Assembly (NCBI GenBank): GCA_036267355.1
Contig: DATAWG010000098.1
Span: forward strand, 1-64,000
From: Pirellulales bacterium
Lineage (GTDB): Bacteria; Planctomycetota; Planctomycetia; Pirellulales; DATAWG01
Length of the DNA: 64,000 bases
Reading direction: 5' to 3'
Shown: piece after piece, positions 24,370 through 33,064 of the stretch
Layout: each line of letters opens with the position of its first letter
Position numbering within the stretch: position 1 is the first letter of the stretch
Translations under genes and position numbers: made by a program
Notes under the pieces: model-generated
Told to the model about the DNA's origin: nothing
The model's input: only the letters and a program-made list of their open reading frames with translations
Database searches by the model: none

Positions 24370-25785
24370 ATGAGTGGGTTGCCCCGCCTCGCAATTGGCT
24401 CCGTCTCTCCGGAGACCGATTATCGGCCAGCGGTTTGGGCCGTCTTCGATTCGCTGGATCGACAGGGAGTGCGAATTCAAAGCTTCTTGCCGCGCGCCTG
24501 TTTGGCCGAGATCGATGCCGCTAGCGTGGTCACAGGCATCGCGCCGCGGCATCTCGATAGCTGGCTGATGACGCGCGATTTCTGCCGCCACACGTTCCTT
24601 CGTGTCGCCCGGCAAAGCGATTTGGCCATCGTCGAAGGCGATCTTTCGGTTGCCTCGGCGGATCCTCCGGGCGGAACTCTGGGAACACTTTGCGATTGGC
24701 TGGCGCTGCCGCGCCTGGGCGTTTGGAACGTCCGCGGCCTGGCCGACCATCATTTATCGACCCGCCGTCCGCTGGCCGATGCATTGCTGATCGACGGCGT
24801 CGCGAGCAAAGGGGAATTTTATCGGCTGCAAACGATGATCGAATCGCTTTGGCGGCTGCCGGTGATCGGAGCGCTGCCGGCGGCGCCCGAGCTTCGGCAA
24901 GCGATTCGCCAGATTTCTCCGGGCGAACGGCCTTCGCGCGAATTGTGCGAATCTCTGGGCGATGCTCTGTTGGAATACACGCGTCCCTCGGCCTTGCTGG
25001 ATTTGGCGCAACAACGAAATTTTCTGAGCATCGACCACGGCGACGGATTTATCCCGCTGCCCGGTCCACTGCCTGCCGGAGAGCGCGTCGAGGCCTCGGA
25101 AAGACTGCGGAAATTGGTTCGCCGCGGGCCGGCGGCGGCCGGTGAACCGCGCTTGACCGTTGCGGTGGCCTACGACGAAGTGTTTCGCGGCTATTTTCCC
25201 GACACGCTCGACGCCTTGGAACAGCTCGGGGCGACGGTTCGGGATTTTTCGCCATTGCACGACGAGGCGTTGCCGTCCGATTGCGACATCGTTTATATCG
25301 GCTGCGGCAAGCCTCAGTTGCGGATCGATGAATTGGCCGAAAACCATTGCTTGCATGCAGCGCTTCGCGACCACGTTTGCTCCGGCCGGCGGATTTACGC
25401 CGAAGGGGGTGGCATGGCATTTTTGTGCCAACACCTGGTGCTCCCCGACGGTCGTCGGGCCGCGATGGCCGGCGTGTTGCCCGCGGCCGCCCATTTAAGT
25501 GCCGAACGCCGTCCGCCGCGGCCGATCGAATTGTCACTGAGCGGCAGCCGGTGGCTCGGCCAGAAAGGACAGCGGCTCCGCGGTTATTTGAACGAGAATT
25601 GGCGCATCGAGCCCACGGGCTCGTTGACCAGTTGCGCGGTTGAGCCGGAGCACCAGTGCGATTTGGTCGAGCGGCATCAGGCGATCGGCAGTCGTGTTCA
25701 TTTCGACCTTGCCGCGCAGCCGGCGCTGCTGGAAAGCTTCTTGCAGCCCTGTCCCGCCGCCCTCGTTTGGGCCGCCGCCCGCTAA
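24370..25785 (+). CDS. CbiA/CobB-like protein lacking catalytic motifs
   Basis: A 471-residue protein with the outline of cobyrinic acid a,c-diamide synthase. The N-terminal half starts LPRLAIGSVSPETDYRPAVW where the family has a P-loop, which is absent here. The C-terminal half looks like a class I glutamine amidotransferase domain with DCDIVYIGCGKPQL, GRRIYAEGGGMAFLCQ and a late HFDL segment. In active CbiA the motif is YAECGGLMYL with the nucleophilic Cys, and here it is Gly. ATP binding and glutaminase activity are therefore probably lost, and a binding or regulatory role is possible. The start is uncertain (GTG at 24319 or ATG at 24370). No cobalamin genes are nearby. Confidence 0.7.
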   Translation: MSGLPRLAIGSVSPETDYRPAVWAVFDSLDRQGVRIQSFLPRACLAEIDAASVVTGIAPRHLDSWLMTRDFCRHTFLRVARQSDLAIVEGDLSVASADPPGGTLGTLCDWLALPRLGVWNVRGLADHHLSTRRPLADALLIDGVASKGEFYRLQTMIESLWRLPVIGALPAAPELRQAIRQISPGERPSRELCESLGDALLEYTRPSALLDLAQQRNFLSIDHGDGFIPLPGPLPAGERVEASERLRKLVRRGPAAAGEPRLTVAVAYDEVFRGYFPDTLDALEQLGATVRDFSPLHDEALPSDCDIVYIGCGKPQLRIDELAENHCLHAALRDHVCSGRRIYAEGGGMAFLCQHLVLPDGRRAAMAGVLPAAAHLSAERRPPRPIELSLSGSRWLGQKGQRLRGYLNENWRIEPTGSLTSCAVEPEHQCDLVERHQAIGSRVHFDLAAQPALLESFLQPCPAALVWAAAR

Positions 25786-25824
25786 CCGCGCTTCCCCCAC
25801 GCGCTTCCCCCAAGCGGTTCCCCC

Positions 25825-25889
25825 AAGCCCAGGGAAGGCCGCCACGCCGTCCTCAATCTCTACCCGCTCCCCCGGCCTTCCCTGGGCTT
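25825..25889. repeat. AAGCCCAGGGAAGGCCG inverted repeat, copy 2
   Basis: Perfect 17-bp arms at 25825-25841 and 25873-25889 surround a 31-nt loop. The right arm overlaps the TAA stop codon of rarA (25888-25890). The element lies between convergent genes and may act as a bidirectional terminator. Confidence 0.8.
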
Positions 25890-27249
25890 ATGCGCCGGCG
25901 GAATCGTTGTCGGGTTCCGACGACAGCGACTCTCTCCGAGAACCCCTCAGCTTCTCTCGAATCTTCGCTAGCCGCTCGGCCAGCTCGCGCTCGAAGCCGC
26001 GATCCACCGGCCGATAGTATTCGCGTTCGACGCCCAAATAATCTTGCGCGGCAACCGCGTCTTCGGCATTGTGGGCATATTCATAGCCTTCGCCGTGCCC
26101 CAAGCGCTTCGCGCCGGGATAATGGCGATCTCGCAAATGGACCGGAACCGGCAATAGCCGACCCTCGCGGACATCGGCCGTCGCCTCGCCGATCGCGATG
26201 GTCGCTGCGTTGCTTTTCGGCGCGCACGCCAGATAGGTTACCGCTTGGGCGAGTGTCAGCCGGCATTCGGGCAAGCCGACGAATTCGCAGGCTTGCATCG
26301 CGGCCACGGCCAGCGGCAGGGCATGCGGATCGGCGTTTCCCACATCTTCGCTCGCCAGGATCACGAGCCGGCGCGTGAGAAATCGCACTTCTTCGCCCCC
26401 TTCGAGCATTCGGGCCAGCCAGTAAAGGGCCGCGTCCGGATCGCTGCCGCGGATGCTTTTAATCAGCGCGCTGGCGGAATCGTAGTGGGCGTCGCCTTGG
26501 TTGTCGTATTCGACGGCCTTGCGCTGCACTGATTCTTCGGCCAGCGCTCGGGTGAAGCGCAGCGGCCGCTCGTTGCTCGACAACACGCCGACCTCGAGCG
26601 CGCTAAGCGCGCGGCGCGCGTCGCCATCGCTCACTTCCGCGAGAAACTCGAGCGCCTCGGGATCGAAATCGACGGCCTCGCGCCCCAGCCCGCGCTCGTG
26701 ATCGACGAGCGCCCGGCGCAGCAACGTTTTGATCTCATCGACCGAGAGCGGCTTGAATTCGAAGACTCGGCTGCGGCTCACCAGCGCGCTATTGATGGCG
26801 AAGAACGGGTTTTGCGTGGTCGCACCCACGAGAATCACGATTCCCTCTTCCACGTCCGGCAACAGCACATCTTGCTGCGCGCGGTTGAAGCGATGGATTT
26901 CGTCGACGAACAGCAGCGTCTTCTGGCCGGCGGCGGCAAGCCGATCACGGGCTTCGTCGAGAATTTCGCGAAGCTCCTTCACACCGCTGGCCACGGCGCT
27001 GAGTTGCCGGAAGCGGCTCCGCGTCGCGCCGGCAAGCAAGCTCGCAAGCGTTGTTTTCCCGGTGCCCGGCGGGCCGTAGAAAATGACGGAGCCGAGCCGA
27101 TCGGCGCCCAAGAGCCTGCGCAGCAATTTTCCTTCGCCGAGAAAATGTTCCTGGCCCACGAATTCATCGAGCGAGGTGGGGCGCATCCGGGCGGCCAACG
27201 GTTTGGCCGCCCGAAAATTCGCCCCCTCGGCCGCTTCGAAAAGTGACAT
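25888..27249 (-). CDS. rarA: Replication-associated recombination protein A (AAA ATPase RarA/MgsA)
   Basis: A 453-residue clamp-loader-like ATPase that acts at stalled replication forks. Walker A is GPPGTGKTT (59-67) after DEFVGQEHFLG, and Walker B is LLFVDEIHRFN (Asp117, Glu118). Later motifs are VGATTQNPFFAINSALVSRSRVFEF (sensor 1 and arginine finger region), SDGDARRALSALE (sensor 2) and the tetramerisation domain with KSIRGSDPDAALYWLARMLEGGE. The ATG at 27249 matches the usual start MSLFE. Upstream frame sequence is a palindromic repeat and is not coding. The stop codon sits in another repeat. Confidence 0.96.
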   Translation of the reverse strand: MSLFEAAEGANFRAAKPLAARMRPTSLDEFVGQEHFLGEGKLLRRLLGADRLGSVIFYGPPGTGKTTLASLLAGATRSRFRQLSAVASGVKELREILDEARDRLAAAGQKTLLFVDEIHRFNRAQQDVLLPDVEEGIVILVGATTQNPFFAINSALVSRSRVFEFKPLSVDEIKTLLRRALVDHERGLGREAVDFDPEALEFLAEVSDGDARRALSALEVGVLSSNERPLRFTRALAEESVQRKAVEYDNQGDAHYDSASALIKSIRGSDPDAALYWLARMLEGGEEVRFLTRRLVILASEDVGNADPHALPLAVAAMQACEFVGLPECRLTLAQAVTYLACAPKSNAATIAIGEATADVREGRLLPVPVHLRDRHYPGAKRLGHGEGYEYAHNAEDAVAAQDYLGVEREYYRPVDRGFERELAERLAKIREKLRGSRRESLSSEPDNDSAGA

Positions 27250-27343
27250 AAATGCCGTTCTGATTCGTGTGATAACGGTTCTCGCCGCGGAGAGAAGGCG
27301 CAACAGAATTGTAGCGCCGAGCGGAGAGTAAAGCCATGTAAAG

Positions 27344-27429
27344 TCGCAGGCACATTCCGTGTGCCGTCGGCGCAACACAGCGGGCCGCGCAAAGAGCATC
27401 GCCGACGGCACACGGAGTGTGCCTGCAAC
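27344..27429. mobile_element. Nested-hairpin element (AGCAGGCA family), short form
   Basis: The left hairpin GGCACAT-TCC-GTGTGCC (27349-27365, one G-T pair) and the right hairpin GGCACAC-GGA-GTGTGCC (27407-27423) are arranged as inverted ends about 40 bp apart. The element sits between the rarA start and the downstream end of the radical SAM gene. Confidence 0.8.
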
Positions 27430-27462
27430 GATGGGGCCGATCAAAGTTTGCGATGCGCGGCT

Positions 27463-28551
27463 TCAGAACAGTCGCATTTGGCCCGATGCAGATTGGGGGG
27501 AGCGGAACAGCGAGTGGTTGTAGTCGGGCAGGTTGCCGTCGAGATGGTGCTTGGCGGCAAAAACGCGGAACACTTTGCGGATCTGCTCGGCAATTTCGCC
27601 GCTGCCGCGCATCCGCTCGCCGAATTTCGAATCGTTGTATTTGCCGCCGTGCGTCGCCAGGATCAAGCCTTCGATCCGCTCGCGGGCCAGCGGCTGCGTG
27701 CGCTCGAGCCATTCCAAAAAAACCGGCTTCACCGTCAGCGGCAGGCGCAGCAGTGTGTAGGCCGCCGATTTCGCCCCGGCGTCCGCGGCAGCTTCCAACA
27801 GGGCGGGAATCTCGCGGTCGTTCAACCCAGGAATGATCGGCGCGGTCATCACCCGCACCGGCACTCCAGCCGCACTCAATTCTCGAACCGCCCGCAGCCG
27901 GGCCGCCGGCGTACTGGTGCGCGGTTCCATCGTGCGGGCCAATTCGGCATCGAGCGTCGTGATGCTGACCGAAACGTGCGCCAGGTTCATCGATGCCATT
28001 TGCCCCAGCAGATCGAGATCGCGCAGCACGAGCGCGTTCTTAGTGATGATGCCGATCGGCTGCCGTGCTTCGAGGGCCACTTCCAGACAGCCGCGCGTGA
28101 TGCGAAACTGCCGTTCGGCTGGCTGGTAGCAATCGGTGACGCCCGACATGGCGATCGTTTCCGCCGTCCACTTCGGTCGCGTGAGAAACTGCCGCAAAAG
28201 CTCCGGTGCTTCGAGCTTTACCATCACGCGGGTTTCGAAATCCAGGCCCGCATTGAAGCCGAGATATTCGTGGCCCGGCCGGGCGTAGCAGTAGGAGCAG
28301 CCGTGGGAGCAGCCGCGGTAGGGATTCAAGCTGTAGCGAAACGAAATGTCGGGGCTGTCGTTCTCCGTCACGACCGATTTCGACTGATCGGCGAAATATT
28401 CGGTTTTGCAGCGATCCAGTTCGGCGAGCAGTTCTTCATCGTACGGGCATTGCTCGAGGTCCAATTCGAGTCGCACCGTCTCGAAGCGGTTCGGCACGTG
28501 CAGATGCGACCCGCGGCCTTTGGGATTCGGTTTTGGTGAATTGCGCGGCAT
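27463..28551 (-). CDS. Radical SAM protein of the PA0069/SplB-like type
   Basis: A 362-residue protein with the radical SAM cluster motif C-x3-C-x2-C in RGCSHGCSYCYARP (Cys81, Cys85, Cys88). The order of motifs, YSLNPYRGC, then SGVTDCYQPAE, then TKNALVLRDLD, matches the family annotated as PA0069 or Rv2578c radical SAM proteins, related to spore photoproduct lyase. The substrate of that family is not established. The ATG at 28551 (MPRNSPKP) is chosen, and the very long upstream frame antisense to the next gene is rejected. A short LexA-like sequence lies immediately upstream (28553-28569). The C-terminus RMRLF-like end is complete. Confidence 0.88.
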   Translation of the reverse strand: MPRNSPKPNPKGRGSHLHVPNRFETVRLELDLEQCPYDEELLAELDRCKTEYFADQSKSVVTENDSPDISFRYSLNPYRGCSHGCSYCYARPGHEYLGFNAGLDFETRVMVKLEAPELLRQFLTRPKWTAETIAMSGVTDCYQPAERQFRITRGCLEVALEARQPIGIITKNALVLRDLDLLGQMASMNLAHVSVSITTLDAELARTMEPRTSTPAARLRAVRELSAAGVPVRVMTAPIIPGLNDREIPALLEAAADAGAKSAAYTLLRLPLTVKPVFLEWLERTQPLARERIEGLILATHGGKYNDSKFGERMRGSGEIAEQIRKVFRVFAAKHHLDGNLPDYNHSLFRSPQSASGQMRLF

Positions 28552-28552
28552 T

Positions 28553-28569
28553 GAATATACTGTACATAA
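28553..28569 (-). promoter_or_regulatory. Short palindrome resembling half of the recA SOS site
   Basis: ATATACTGT, also present in the recA operator, is followed by ACATAAGTAT. ATACT and AGTAT can pair around a 7-bp spacer. The spacing is shorter than in the recA site, so LexA binding is only a possibility. It lies directly before the start codon of the radical SAM gene. Confidence 0.3.
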
Positions 28570-28695
28570 GTATCGATCGCGCGGCAAACGAAGAAGCCGA
28601 TCGCTCGGGATGCAATTTCCTGCGGCATGCGATTTGCTTTTTGGCCGCGTGAGCCTTCCGGATCCAAAAACCTCGTCCCGTAGCGGAGCCATGCC

Positions 28696-30261
28696 ATGGC
28701 GATCACCTCCGGCACACCGTGGGAAAGCCAACGCATGCCGCACTACCCGCGGCTGAAAAAAGGGGGGCATTTCGATGTGGTCGTGATCGGTGGCGGGATT
28801 ACCGGGCTCTCGGCCGCTTTTTTTCTCAAACAGGCCGGCAAGAAAGTTTGCTTGCTCGAGCGGACCCACATCGGCTCCGGCGACACCGCCTGCACCACGG
28901 CCCATCTCACCTACGTGACCGATATCCGGCTGGCGAAATTGGCGAAAACCTTTGGCGAGCAACAGGCCCGCGCGTTCTGGCAGGGTGGAATTGCGGCCAT
29001 AGACGCGATCGAAACGATTGCTCGCGAACACAATATCCGTTGCCAGTTCCGCCGGGTACCGGCATTTTTGCACGCCCAGTTGCACGGCAATCGCGGCGAA
29101 ACGAAGCAACTCGAATACGAAGCGAATCTGGCCGGCAAGCTCGGCTTCGACGCCCGGTTTGTCAAATCCGCGCCGCTGGTCGACCGGCCCGGCATCTTGT
29201 TTTCCAATCAAGCGAAATTCCATCCGATGGCCTATCTCGCCGGATTGGCGAAGGCCGTGCATGGCGGCGGCTGTGTGATTTCCGCAGAGACGGAAGCCAA
29301 AGAAATCGAAGCCCATCCGCTTCGCGTGAAAAGCGAGGGGCTCGAAATCGACTGCGACTATCTGGTGATCGCCACGCACGTGCCGATGATGGGCATTACC
29401 GGACTGGTGAGCGCGACGCTCTTCCAAACGAAGCTCTATCCCTATTCGACGTACGCCGTCGGGGCCAACATTCCCCGCGGCAAGCTGGCCGAAATGAGCC
29501 TCTGGGACACGAGCGATCCCTATTATTACTTGCGAATCGACCGCGGCACGAAATCCGACTATGCCATCTTCGGCGGCGCCGACCACAAAACCGGCCAGGC
29601 CGAAGATACGAATGCGCCCTTCGACGATTTGATCCACACCCTCAAGCAGCTGTTGCCCGAGGCGGAAGTGGATCGCCGCTGGTCGGGGCAAGTCATCGAG
29701 ACCAACGACGGCTTGCCCTTGATCGGCGAAACGGCGGAGCGGCAATTCGTCGCCACCGGTTTCGCCGGCAACGGCATGACGCTCGGCACGCTCGCCGGCA
29801 TGATGGCTCGCGATGCGGTGATGAAATACGAAAACCCGTGGCAGAAGTTGTTCGCCGTCAATCGCAAGAAGCTGCGCGGCGGGGCCTGGGATTACTTGAA
29901 AGAAAACATCGACTACCCGTACTACTATTTGAAAGACCGGCTCGCGCCGGTCGAAGCGGATTCCACACGCGACGTGAAGCGCGGCAGCGGGCAGGTCGTG
30001 AAGATCGATGGCAAGCGGGTCGCCTGCTCGCGGGATGCGGCCGGCAAACTGACATCGGTGTCGGCAGTTTGCACTCACATGGGCTGCCTCGTGCATTGGA
30101 ATTCTGCCGAGAGTTCCTGGGACTGCCCGTGCCACGGTTCGCGATTCAAGCCAGATGGGTCGGTGATCGCAGGCCCGGCAGAAACGCCGTTGGAGGCCGT
30201 GAAACTTCCTCCCGCGGCGAAGAGGCCAAAACGCGTTCCAAACACGAGCCCGAAGCGTTAG
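28696..30261 (+). CDS. FAD-dependent oxidoreductase with C-terminal Rieske domain
   Basis: A 521-residue fusion. The DAO-type FAD domain has VVVIGGGITGLSAAFFLKQAG (28-48), GSGDTACTTAHLTY and VATGFAGNGMTLGTLAGMM near the end of the fold. The Rieske domain (about 430-505) has CTHMGC and CPCHGSRF. Cys459, His461, Cys477 and His480 bind [2Fe-2S], and Cys464 with Cys479 could form the disulfide of high-potential Rieske proteins. Electrons probably pass between flavin and cluster. The substrate is unknown. The last residues TSPKR and the stop come from an SPKRQRG repeat, and the following repeats extend to 30466. It is homologous to the convergent gene at 30532-31731. Confidence 0.9.
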   Translation: MAITSGTPWESQRMPHYPRLKKGGHFDVVVIGGGITGLSAAFFLKQAGKKVCLLERTHIGSGDTACTTAHLTYVTDIRLAKLAKTFGEQQARAFWQGGIAAIDAIETIAREHNIRCQFRRVPAFLHAQLHGNRGETKQLEYEANLAGKLGFDARFVKSAPLVDRPGILFSNQAKFHPMAYLAGLAKAVHGGGCVISAETEAKEIEAHPLRVKSEGLEIDCDYLVIATHVPMMGITGLVSATLFQTKLYPYSTYAVGANIPRGKLAEMSLWDTSDPYYYLRIDRGTKSDYAIFGGADHKTGQAEDTNAPFDDLIHTLKQLLPEAEVDRRWSGQVIETNDGLPLIGETAERQFVATGFAGNGMTLGTLAGMMARDAVMKYENPWQKLFAVNRKKLRGGAWDYLKENIDYPYYYLKDRLAPVEADSTRDVKRGSGQVVKIDGKRVACSRDAAGKLTSVSAVCTHMGCLVHWNSAESSWDCPCHGSRFKPDGSVIAGPAETPLEAVKLPPAAKRPKRVPNTSPKR

Positions 30262-30515
30262 CGAGGGCGCCCCGCGGCTTGGGTTTACCTCGTTGTCCGG
30301 CGATTGGCCACGACTTTTTGCGGCGCTCCCTCGCTGACGCTTCGGGCTAGTGTGTCATCGCCGGAAGCGTTGGCGAGGGCGCTCCGCGGCTTGGGTTTAC
30401 CTTTTTTGTCAGGCCATTGGCCACGGCCTTTTGCGGCGCTCCCTCGCTGACGCTTCGGGCTAGTGTTGTCGGCCGGCGAAAACGAGGGATACATTTTGTC
30501 CTTGCTAGCGCTGCG
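30245..30515. repeat. SPKRQRG-family inverted repeats, two tandem units plus remnant
   Basis: Two units (about 30245-30352 and 30360-30466) each have a left arm GAAGCGTTAGCGAGGGCGC or a close variant, a middle with GGCTTGGGTTTACC and ATTGGCCACG, and a right arm GCGCTCCCTCGCTGACGC then TTCGGGCTAGTGT. A degenerate piece follows to about 30515 (TTGCTAGCGCTGCGGGCTCG). The first left arm carries the stop codon of the FAD-Rieske gene. Confidence 0.85.
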
Positions 30516-30531
30516 GGCTCGGGGAACAAAA

Positions 30532-31731
30532 CTATCGCCCGAAGCGGAAGACGGCGGCCTCATCGTTCGGGCGACCGTGATATAAGTCGGCGATCAATTT
30601 CGCGGCGATCATGCTGAACGTGATGCCGTTGCCGCCATAACCGATTGCGAAATAGATGTTCGGCCGGCCAGCGGGCTTTCCGATATACGCCAGGCCATCT
30701 TTGCTTTCGCCGAAAGTGCCGGCCCATGCGAAGGCCGGCTCGAAACGGATCGCGGGAAACAGCTTTTTGAAACGCTTTTGCAGCGAGCTTGCTTTGCGCT
30801 CGACAAGATGGTCGCGCTCATGGTCGTTCGAAAACACGGTATCGGCGCCGCCGATCATCGCACGACCGTCGGGCGTTTGCCGGGCGTAAAAATAGGGTCG
30901 GGCAGTTTCCCAGATCAGCGATCCTTCGGGCCAGCCCGCGAAATCGGTGATCGGCTCGCTCACCAGCGCATAAGTGCTGTGCAAGCTCGCGGGCGGGTGC
31001 TTCAGATAACAGTGCGACTCATAACCGGTGGCGAAGACAATTTGCCGCGCCGCGACCAAGCCTTGGGACGTCTGCACCTGAACACACGCCGGGTGTTCGT
31101 CGGCATGCAGCATGGCGACGTGCGAATGGGCCCGCAGCCCGGCTCGCAGCGCTGCCTTCAGGAGCGCCTGTGTCAGCCGATAGGGATCGATCTGGGCATC
31201 TCCATGCGAGCGAATTGTCGCGGGCGAGCGAATCGAGCTGGCCGCGGACAACGCAGTTCGATCCAATAGTTCGACCTGGAAGCCATGCGATTTGCGGCAG
31301 TCGAATTCACGGCGCAAATGCCGTGTATGCCACCAGTGGCTGGCAAAATATAGGCTCGGCCGGCGGTTAAAACCGCAGTCGTCGCCGAGTTCTTGGGTGA
31401 GCAGTTCGATTTCGTCGATTGCCGACAGGCCGCGGCGATATGCCTGAACGGCATTTTTTTCGCCGACCTTGGCGATCAGGTCCACCAGGGGTGTGTCGAC
31501 TTCGTATTGCAGCAAGCCGGTGCTGGCGGCAGTGCTCCCAGTTCCCAAGTCGCGACGATCGATCAGCAAGGTGTCGATGCCCTCTTTCACCAGCCGGTGC
31601 GCGATGAGCGCGCCGGTGATTCCGCCGCCGACGACCAACACCTCGCACTTCGCGTCGCCGGCCAGGGGCGGGGCCGCCACCGGGGGCGGCCCGCTCGCTT
31701 GCCAAAAAGATATTCCGGAGCGAAGTGACAT
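30532..31731 (-). CDS. FAD-dependent oxidoreductase (DAO family)
   Basis: A 399-residue flavoprotein. VLVVGGGITGALIAHRLVKEG near the start is the dinucleotide-binding motif, and GYGGNGITFSMIAAKLIADL near the end binds the flavin again. DRRDLGTGSTAASTGLLQYE, AVQAYRRGLSAIDEI and MIGGADTVF parallel the same places in the FAD-Rieske protein at 28696-30261, but the Rieske domain is missing. Start 31731 (MSLRSGISFWQ) fits family lengths. It follows the NRAMP gene by 70 bp and may be its third operon partner. The substrate is probably a small amine or amino acid, inferred only from the family. Confidence 0.87.
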   Translation of the reverse strand: MSLRSGISFWQASGPPPVAAPPLAGDAKCEVLVVGGGITGALIAHRLVKEGIDTLLIDRRDLGTGSTAASTGLLQYEVDTPLVDLIAKVGEKNAVQAYRRGLSAIDEIELLTQELGDDCGFNRRPSLYFASHWWHTRHLRREFDCRKSHGFQVELLDRTALSAASSIRSPATIRSHGDAQIDPYRLTQALLKAALRAGLRAHSHVAMLHADEHPACVQVQTSQGLVAARQIVFATGYESHCYLKHPPASLHSTYALVSEPITDFAGWPEGSLIWETARPYFYARQTPDGRAMIGGADTVFSNDHERDHLVERKASSLQKRFKKLFPAIRFEPAFAWAGTFGESKDGLAYIGKPAGRPNIYFAIGYGGNGITFSMIAAKLIADLYHGRPNDEAAVFRFGR

Positions 31732-31801
31732 GCGGTATGGCCGAGATAGTTGTACGAATAGAACCCGAATTGACGAGCCGGCGGCTACCTCGGGCAGAAC
31801 T

Positions 31802-33064
31802 TCAAACAAACACGCTCAGCAACAACGCGATCGAGCAAATCGTCATGACGGCAGTGATTGACACGCCCAAGATGTTTCCCAGCCGCCCGTTGCAATATTT
31901 TCCCATCACGTCTCGATTGTTGGCCACCAGCAGGATGAAGATCATCAGCGGCGGGGCGGCGATACCGTTGAGCACGGCGGTGTAATACAGCATTTTGAAC
32001 GGCGGGATCGCGGTGAAGTTCACCATCAAGCCGAGCAGCGTGGCGAGCGTGATAATGCCGTAGAAGCCGTGCGCCTGGAAAAAGGTCTTGTATAACCCCG
32101 CCTTCCACCCGGCTGCTTCGGCAATCGCATATGAGGCCGAGCCCGCCAGCACTGGAACCGCCAGCAGGCCGGTGCCGACAATGCCGAGCGCAAAGATGAT
32201 GGAAGCGTAGTGTCCGGCCAATGGCCGCAGGGCTTCCGCAGCCTGAGCGGCGGTGTCGATCGAAGTAATGCCATGCTTGCCGAGCGTGGAGGCAGTCGTG
32301 GCGATGATGAAAAATGCGATCACGTTGCTAAACGTCATGCCGATGGCCGTGTCTTGGCGGCCGCGGCGGATATTGCGCTCGTCGAAGCGTGGCTTGCCGC
32401 GCTCCATCGACTTGAGCCGCTTTTGGTCGATGGCTTCTTCGACCTCTTGATTGGCTTGCCAAAAAAACAGGTACGGAGAGATCGTCGTGCCGATAATCGC
32501 AACGATGTTGAGCAGATAGTCTTTGGAAAGCGAAACCTGGGGAACGAGCGTCGAGCGGATCATCTCCCCCCACGGATGCCGCACGACGAACATCGTCAGC
32601 ACGTAAGCCAACAGCGAAAGGGTGAAGTATTTCAGAACACGCGCGTAGGTGTGGTAGGAGACGAACACTTCCAGCAGGAGCGTGATGAACGTTATGCCGA
32701 AAATCCAGACCGCCAACGATCCGCCGGCAATCAATTGCGCCGCTGCGCCCATCGCGCCCAAGTCGGCCCCGATGTTGACCGCGTTCGCCACTAAGAGCAG
32801 GCTGACGGCGATATAAAGGATCTTGCGCGAGTAATGTTTCTTAATGACCCCGGCCAGCCCCCGGCCACTGACCATGCCGATTCGGCCGCACATCTCCTGA
32901 ATGGCGATCATGAACGGCAGCGCGAACAGCATCGTCCAGAGCTGGCTATAGCCGAACTGAGCGCCGGTTTGCGAATAGGTGCCAATGCCTGATGGATCGT
33001 CGTCGGCCGACCCGGTGATGAAGCCCGGACCGAGGATTTTGATAAGCTTGCGGACCCGGTTCAT
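31802..33064 (-). CDS. NRAMP-family divalent metal transporter
   Basis: A 420-residue integral membrane protein with about 11 hydrophobic segments. The first-helix motif is GSADDDPSGIGTYSQTGAQFG, where canonical NRAMP manganese transporters have DPGN. The helix-6 metal-binding motif of canonical members (MPH) is not evident, and ISPYLFFWQANQEVEE stands elsewhere. It belongs to the broader NRAMP-related group, whose substrates may include Mn2+ or Mg2+. The start overlaps the stop of the topoisomerase gene by four bases (ATGA). It shares an operon with topoisomerase IB and the FAD oxidoreductase. The substrate is not assigned. Confidence 0.88.
   Translation of the reverse strand: MNRVRKLIKILGPGFITGSADDDPSGIGTYSQTGAQFGYSQLWTMLFALPFMIAIQEMCGRIGMVSGRGLAGVIKKHYSRKILYIAVSLLLVANAVNIGADLGAMGAAAQLIAGGSLAVWIFGITFITLLLEVFVSYHTYARVLKYFTLSLLAYVLTMFVVRHPWGEMIRSTLVPQVSLSKDYLLNIVAIIGTTISPYLFFWQANQEVEEAIDQKRLKSMERGKPRFDERNIRRGRQDTAIGMTFSNVIAFFIIATTASTLGKHGITSIDTAAQAAEALRPLAGHYASIIFALGIVGTGLLAVPVLAGSASYAIAEAAGWKAGLYKTFFQAHGFYGIITLATLLGLMVNFTAIPPFKMLYYTAVLNGIAAPPLMIFILLVANNRDVMGKYCNGRLGNILGVSITAVMTICSIALLLSVFV

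Noticed and set aside
27463-30135. An 890-codon open frame on the minus strand across the FAD-Rieske gene
   Set aside because: Only the part after 28551 has radical SAM motifs. The rest is antisense to a clear FAD-Rieske gene and arises from the GC-rich third codon positions.
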